64,000 nt of DNA from Pauljensenia sp018375675 (lineage in GTDB: Bacteria; Actinomycetota; Actinomycetes; Actinomycetales; Actinomycetaceae). Where the stretch lies: positions 53,166-117,165 of the forward strand of contig JAPWAE010000008.1 in assembly GCA_041432705.1 (NCBI GenBank), given 5' to 3'. The notes below the pieces were generated by a model that saw nothing but the letters and a program-made list of their open reading frames with translations, ran no database searches and was not told where the DNA came from. Positions 60,155 through 64,000 of this stretch are shown piece by piece (the stretch's first letter is position 1; every line of letters begins with the position of its first letter). The position numbers were made by a program, and so were the translations under genes.

Positions 60155-61033
60155 CTAGCAGGCCACGCCGTCGATGCCGCAGACGCATTCGTGGGCGCCG
60201 ATCGCGCGTTCGACGGTGATGGTTCCGTCCTCGTCGACAGTGGCGATTTCGGCGCATAGGTGCGGGGTGAGCGCCCCTGAGGCAAAGTCGCGCAGCAGGC
60301 GCGCGATCCGTAGGGCGGCCGCGAAGTGTGCCAGCTGAGGGAGTAGACCGAGTGGCCACTGGGCGAGTTCTCGCAGGTGGGTGAGGTGGTATGGGTCCTG
60401 CTCGGCGCGCGCGTGCTCGATGCAGTGGAAGCACGGCGTGGAGCCGGGAATGACGAATGGCCCAATCTCGTAGGAGTGTTCTCCTCGTGTGATGAGCAGG
60501 TGAGGTGTGTCTGTGGCCATCAGCTCGAAGGGGATGCCGGGATCCTGCGCCCGATCAGCCGATACGAGGGCGATGTCCGGCGCATCCTGAGCATGCAGGT
60601 CGGGCAGCGGGATCAGTGAGGCGAGTTCTCGGCGCACCGCGCGCGAGCGAGGTGTGCCCGTGTAGACGCCGCCGAACACGTGATCCCAGTCGCCGTCAAC
60701 CAGGCTGGGCGCGTCGATGCGGAGCCTCAGCGCGAGGGTGTCGACCAGCGAACGGAGGGCGAGGAGGGTGGCGGGTACCGCGCCGAGAACGCCCACGGAG
60801 AGGAGTGGGCGGCGGTCGGGATGATCCATGAGGTCCGCCTCGGCAAGCGCGGCGAGGAGGTCGGGGGAAGCCTCGGGAGCGTCGGAAGCGTGAGCGGGGC
60901 GGGCCTGGCTGGCGAGCCAGAGCTGGTCGCTGGCGTGCAGGTCGTCGAGGCGCACGTGTCGGGCGCGGTCGCCGCCAATTTGGACGCTGCCCGGACCACG
61001 CCACAGGATCGCCGTGTGATGCATCAGGTTCAT
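60155..61033 (-). CDS. ThiF/E1-like protein (Rv3196-type), function unknown
   Basis: A 292-residue protein whose C-terminal half shows the GSTPCFHCIEHARAEQDP pattern seen in ThiF-like and cyclodehydratase-like proteins, and a terminal CVCGIDGVAC that may bind metal with it. The N-terminal ATP-binding Rossmann motif of true E1 enzymes is not obvious (VGVLGAVPATLLAL at about residue 82 is the nearest). Its place between uvrD2 and the DUF2342 gene matches the Rv3196 neighbourhood in M. tuberculosis. The role is unknown. Confidence 0.65.
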   Translation of the reverse strand: MNLMHHTAILWRGPGSVQIGGDRARHVRLDDLHASDQLWLASQARPAHASDAPEASPDLLAALAEADLMDHPDRRPLLSVGVLGAVPATLLALRSLVDTLALRLRIDAPSLVDGDWDHVFGGVYTGTPRSRAVRRELASLIPLPDLHAQDAPDIALVSADRAQDPGIPFELMATDTPHLLITRGEHSYEIGPFVIPGSTPCFHCIEHARAEQDPYHLTHLRELAQWPLGLLPQLAHFAAALRIARLLRDFASGALTPHLCAEIATVDEDGTITVERAIGAHECVCGIDGVAC

Positions 61034-61143
61034 GATGGTCTCCTTCAGTTTGTGACTGTTGGAGACATCATGAACCCATATGAGATGCCGGTGTGACGTT
61101 TTGAAAAATCTGTGGATAACTTGTCAGATCGTTCTGGTAGATA

Positions 61144-62610
61144 TCAGTCCGTCTCGCCCTTGGGGTCCGATGCTTCAGGATCCTCGGGTTCGTCACCCGA
61201 GCCGGCCGAGGCCTCGTCCCCGGGCTCCAGTCCATCCGCCCAACCGAGCGTTCCATCCAGGAGCGAGTTCAGTGCGGCGTCGATATCCGCGTCCTCTTCG
61301 GCCGCAGCTTGGCGCAGCGTGAGGAAGGTGTCCGGCGTGGCCAGCTCCGTCTCGGAGGGAACCATGTCCGGGTGCGACCAGAGGGCCTCGCGCGCCTCGC
61401 GCCCGCCGTCGGCCTCCACAAGCGTAAAGATGGAGGCGGCGCCGCGCGCCTGACGCGGGCGCATCTTGAGGCCAATGAGAGTCCCGAGGATCTCCTCAGC
61501 GGGACCGCCCGACGCGCGGCGGCGACGCATCATCTCGCGCAGCGCGTCCGCGTGGGGCAGGTAGGGCAGGGTAGCGCGGGCCGTCACGACCTCGACCCAG
61601 CCCTCGATGAGGGCCAACATCGTCTCCAGGCGCGTGAGTGCGCGGCGCTGGTCCGGCGTCGTCGACAGTGCGAACACGCCGCCGCTGAGGGCCGACTCCA
61701 CTGAGTGTGGATCCGAGGGATCCACCGAGCGCGCAGCCTCGGAAATGGCCTCCGTGTCGATCGCGATCTGGGACGCGTAGCGCTCGACCGCGCGCACCAG
61801 GTCGCCTTCCAGCCACGGGACCGAGGCGAAGAGCCGGCGATGCGCCGCCTCGCGCACGGCGAGGAACTGACGGACCTCATCGAAGGGAATGTCGAGCCCC
61901 TCGGAGAACTGCGCGACGTTGTGCGGTAGTAGGGCGGCGTGCGACGTGTCCGACAGGGGAATGCCCGTGTCGAAGGTGCCGAACGACTCACCGGCCAGGG
62001 CCGCCAGCGCGCGTGCGATTTGCGCGGAGAACATCATCGCCGACAGGCGCGGCATCATCTCCTGCGTCTTGCCGAGCATCGCAGCCATGCCGTCCGGCAG
62101 GGAGGCCGCATCCCCCAGGCCCTCGGAACCGAACTGCTCCGAGAGGGCAGCGGACAGGGCGCGCGACACGTTGAGTGCCACGGGCTCGCAGATACGCTTC
62201 CACGTCGGAATAGTGTGCTCGACCCACGCGACCTTGCTCCACACGTCGCGGGTAACCGGGCCGGAAGCAAAATCGGTGACCGCATCGAGCCACAGGTCCG
62301 CGACCGTCATCGCCTGACGTGCGGCCTCGGCCTCCGTGGCCGTGGGGGAGGGGTCACCGCTCGCGTACGCTGCCTGCTTCGCGCTGTCCTCCACCATGCG
62401 CCAATTAACGGGGCCTGCCGTCGTGTTCATGAGGAACTGGAACTGGCCCATCGCCGCGCGCATACGCGCGGGATCGGAAAACTCCGGGGGAAGATTCGCG
62501 GGATCGAAACCTTGCGCCTGCAGGGCGCGCGCGGCCTCAGCTGCCGCCTCCTCGCCCAGGATCGAGCGTAGGAAGTCCTCAAACGGGGTGCCGGAGTCAA
62601 ACTCGTTCAT
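61144..62610 (-). CDS. Zinc-dependent metalloprotease-like protein (DUF2342, Rv3195-type)
   Basis: A 488-residue COG5282/DUF2342 protein: FMNTTAGPVNWRMVEDSAKQ, the central REAAHRRLFASVPWLEGDL (about residues 253-271) and a late DALREMMRRRRASGGPAEEI. The position of the zinc HExxH motif of some relatives reads REAAH here, which I believe is normal for this subfamily, so catalysis is uncertain. The C-terminus is acidic. The ATG at 62610 is preferred to the GTG at 62616. It is divergent from the YlbL-type protease gene. Confidence 0.82.
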   Translation of the reverse strand: MNEFDSGTPFEDFLRSILGEEAAAEAARALQAQGFDPANLPPEFSDPARMRAAMGQFQFLMNTTAGPVNWRMVEDSAKQAAYASGDPSPTATEAEAARQAMTVADLWLDAVTDFASGPVTRDVWSKVAWVEHTIPTWKRICEPVALNVSRALSAALSEQFGSEGLGDAASLPDGMAAMLGKTQEMMPRLSAMMFSAQIARALAALAGESFGTFDTGIPLSDTSHAALLPHNVAQFSEGLDIPFDEVRQFLAVREAAHRRLFASVPWLEGDLVRAVERYASQIAIDTEAISEAARSVDPSDPHSVESALSGGVFALSTTPDQRRALTRLETMLALIEGWVEVVTARATLPYLPHADALREMMRRRRASGGPAEEILGTLIGLKMRPRQARGAASIFTLVEADGGREAREALWSHPDMVPSETELATPDTFLTLRQAAAEEDADIDAALNSLLDGTLGWADGLEPGDEASAGSGDEPEDPEASDPKGETD

Positions 62611-62731
62611 GACCACAGACTAGCCGCCCCTTGTTCGCGGGGGCTGACAATCGACTGCAAAAACGCTGAGAGCTGAAGGGGTGGTGCGCGGCGCGCGTGC
62701 GCAGGGGGAGCGGGTGGGACACAATGACACG

Positions 62732-63928
62732 GTGAACGATGCGCAGATGACCTCGGACAATATCGAGCTGGTGCCCCTGCAGGAGGATGACTCCACCCGG
62801 CGTATCCCTATCGTCAGCTGGCGGCTCATCACGGCGGTCCTCGCCGTGCTCGCCATGGTGGTGATCCTCTTCTGGATCCCCGTTCCCTTCGTGGTCAATA
62901 GCCCCGGTCCGACCTTTAATGTGCTGGGATCTGACAACGGCGTTCCCATGCTTCAGATCGAGGGAACTGACCCCGCAACGGGGGAACCGATCCAGCAGGA
63001 CGAGCCTCAGTCCACCTCGTACAAGGCGCCCGCGAAGCCGGGGCAGGGGCAGCTGCGCATGGTGACGGTCTCCGAATCGGGAAACCCCAAGTCTCGCCTG
63101 AACTTCGCGCAGCTCATCGCCGCGTACTTTGACCCGCACAGCAAGATCGTGGACTACGAGTCGGTGTATCCCGAGGGATTGACACAGGAACGGTCGAGCA
63201 CGGCGCAGCTGGCCATGATGCGCAACTCGCAGACGACCTCGCAGGTCGCCGCCCTCGAGTACCTCGGGTGGGAGATTCCCGCGACGGTCACGATTGAGGG
63301 TGCGGTCGAGGGAACCAACGCGGAAGGGATCGTCCAACAGGGAGACATCCTCCGCGCGATCACGACCCCCGATGGCGTACGTCACGAGATCACCAGCGCC
63401 GCAACTCCTTTCGCACTCATGCGCTCGGTGCCGGCCGGTTCCACGATGACGCTGACGATCGAGCGAGAAGGCGCCACGCAGGACGTCTCCTTCGCATCCG
63501 TCGCCGCGTCCGCTACCGAGAGCGGCTCCAAGCTCGGCGTCTACCTCTCCGTCGACCCCGCCCTTCCCGTCGACATCACCGTCAACATCGACGGCGTGGG
63601 TGGCCCGAGCGCCGGCATGATGTTCTCGCTCAGCATCATCGATCGCCTGACCCCCGGCGATATGACCGGCGGCAACGTTATCGCGGGCACCGGAACCATG
63701 TCCTACGACGGGCACGTCGGAGGCATCGGTGGCATCCAACAGAAGCTGTGGGGCGCGCACCGCGACGGCGCACAGTGGTTCCTCGCCCCTTCCGAGAACT
63801 GCAACGAGGTCGTCGGACACATCCCCGACGGGCTGCGCGTCGTCTCGGTGTCCACCCTCGACGAGGCAGTGAACGCTGTGCGCTCCATCGCCGACGGCAC
63901 CGGGGACGCCCTGCCGACCTGCCAGTAG
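62732..63928 (+). CDS. PDZ-domain Lon-like serine protease (YlbL family, Rv3194c-type)
   Basis: A 398-residue membrane-anchored protease: one membrane segment (about residues 37-58, TAVLAVLAMVVILFWIPVPF), a PDZ domain (about 175-265, GIVQQGDILRAI) and a Lon-type S16 domain with Ser293 in GGPSAGMMF and Lys338 in GGIQQK forming the Ser-Lys dyad. Its protease part faces the outside. The GTG at 62732 is chosen as start because upstream residues are not protein-like; an internal ATG at 62747 is also possible. Confidence 0.9.
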   Translation: MNDAQMTSDNIELVPLQEDDSTRRIPIVSWRLITAVLAVLAMVVILFWIPVPFVVNSPGPTFNVLGSDNGVPMLQIEGTDPATGEPIQQDEPQSTSYKAPAKPGQGQLRMVTVSESGNPKSRLNFAQLIAAYFDPHSKIVDYESVYPEGLTQERSSTAQLAMMRNSQTTSQVAALEYLGWEIPATVTIEGAVEGTNAEGIVQQGDILRAITTPDGVRHEITSAATPFALMRSVPAGSTMTLTIEREGATQDVSFASVAASATESGSKLGVYLSVDPALPVDITVNIDGVGGPSAGMMFSLSIIDRLTPGDMTGGNVIAGTGTMSYDGHVGGIGGIQQKLWGAHRDGAQWFLAPSENCNEVVGHIPDGLRVVSVSTLDEAVNAVRSIADGTGDALPTCQ

Positions 63929-63949
63929 CGCGGGGGCGCTCTCAAGCCC

Positions 63950-63974
63950 GCCCACCGCTTCACGTCAGGTGGGC
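63950..63974 (+). terminator. Terminator after the YlbL-type gene
   Basis: GCCCACC pairs with GGTGGGC across an 11-nt loop. The following GCCCCGGCCTCGTCC (63983-63997) looks like the left arm of a second, larger hairpin cut off by the window end. Confidence 0.65.
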
Positions 63975-64000
63975 GACAAAGGGCCCCGGCCTCGTCCATC

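Noticed and set aside
61836..61857. REAAH in place of HExxH as a newly inactivated protease
   Set aside because: I recall REAAH being usual in this DUF2342 subfamily, so it is a family trait rather than a local loss.
62597..63955. 452-residue minus-strand ORF opposite the YlbL-type gene
   Set aside because: It has shadow composition with no motif support, whereas the plus strand carries PDZ and Lon-type active-site motifs.

Overview
The window looks like chromosome of a high-GC oral or commensal actinobacterium of the Actinomycetaceae, most like Schaalia (formerly Actinomyces odontolyticus) or Actinomyces. The basis is GC-rich codon use, an actinobacterial tmRNA, mycobacterium-like gene order in two blocks (clpS-DUF2017-murI-MBL-rph-rdgB and nudC-uvrD2-ThiF-like-DUF2342-YlbL), and large secreted proteins ending in choline-binding-type cell-wall repeats. 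The species call is inference; no rRNA or other marker gene is present.

Layout. 1-1.3 kb: end of a YhgE/Pip membrane protein, then tmRNA. 1.4-6.4 kb: CoA-disulfide-reductase/rhodanese flavoprotein, a tiny Cys-rich protein, a membrane protein, a methyltransferase, an alpha/beta hydrolase and a YbjQ protein; two strikingly regular inverted repeat arrays lie between these genes. 6.7-24.8 kb: a four-gene surface locus with two active subtilases (one fused to a BspA leucine-rich region), a stand-alone BspA protein, and a subtilase homologue that has lost its catalytic His, Ser and oxyanion Asn. Two copies of a ~205-bp structured element, probably a non-coding RNA, flank the fourth gene. 25.4-27.3 kb: an NCS2 purine permease fused to a degenerate OHCU-decarboxylase domain.

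27.5-35.0 kb: L-arabinose catabolism (LacI-type regulator, araD, araA) and a ChvE/MmsAB-type sugar ABC transporter, linked by LacI-type operators; no ribulokinase gene is in the window. 35.4 kb: HU. 35.7-36.6 kb: an 890-bp non-coding stretch with two more phased repeat arrays. 36.6-47.7 kb: a peptide ABC transporter (minus strand) facing a coupled operon of ROK regulator, M81 (MlrC-like) metallopeptidase, ROK kinase and CutC, then nagB; together they suggest uptake and breakdown of an amino-sugar peptide such as muropeptide material.

47.8-64.0 kb: core genes, namely DUF3039 with its SF2 helicase, pncB, clpS-DUF2017-murI-MBL hydrolase, a LysR regulator with a divergent small membrane protein, rdgB-rph, nudC-uvrD2, a ThiF-like protein, a DUF2342 protein and a YlbL-type PDZ/Lon protease.

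The least explained features are (1) the four intergenic arrays of short motifs on an exact 19- or 20-bp pitch, two of them perfect 3+3 inverted designs with the same core but different unit sequence; (2) the paired structured RNA candidate with compensatory base changes; and (3) the pseudoprotease sitting between active paralogues.
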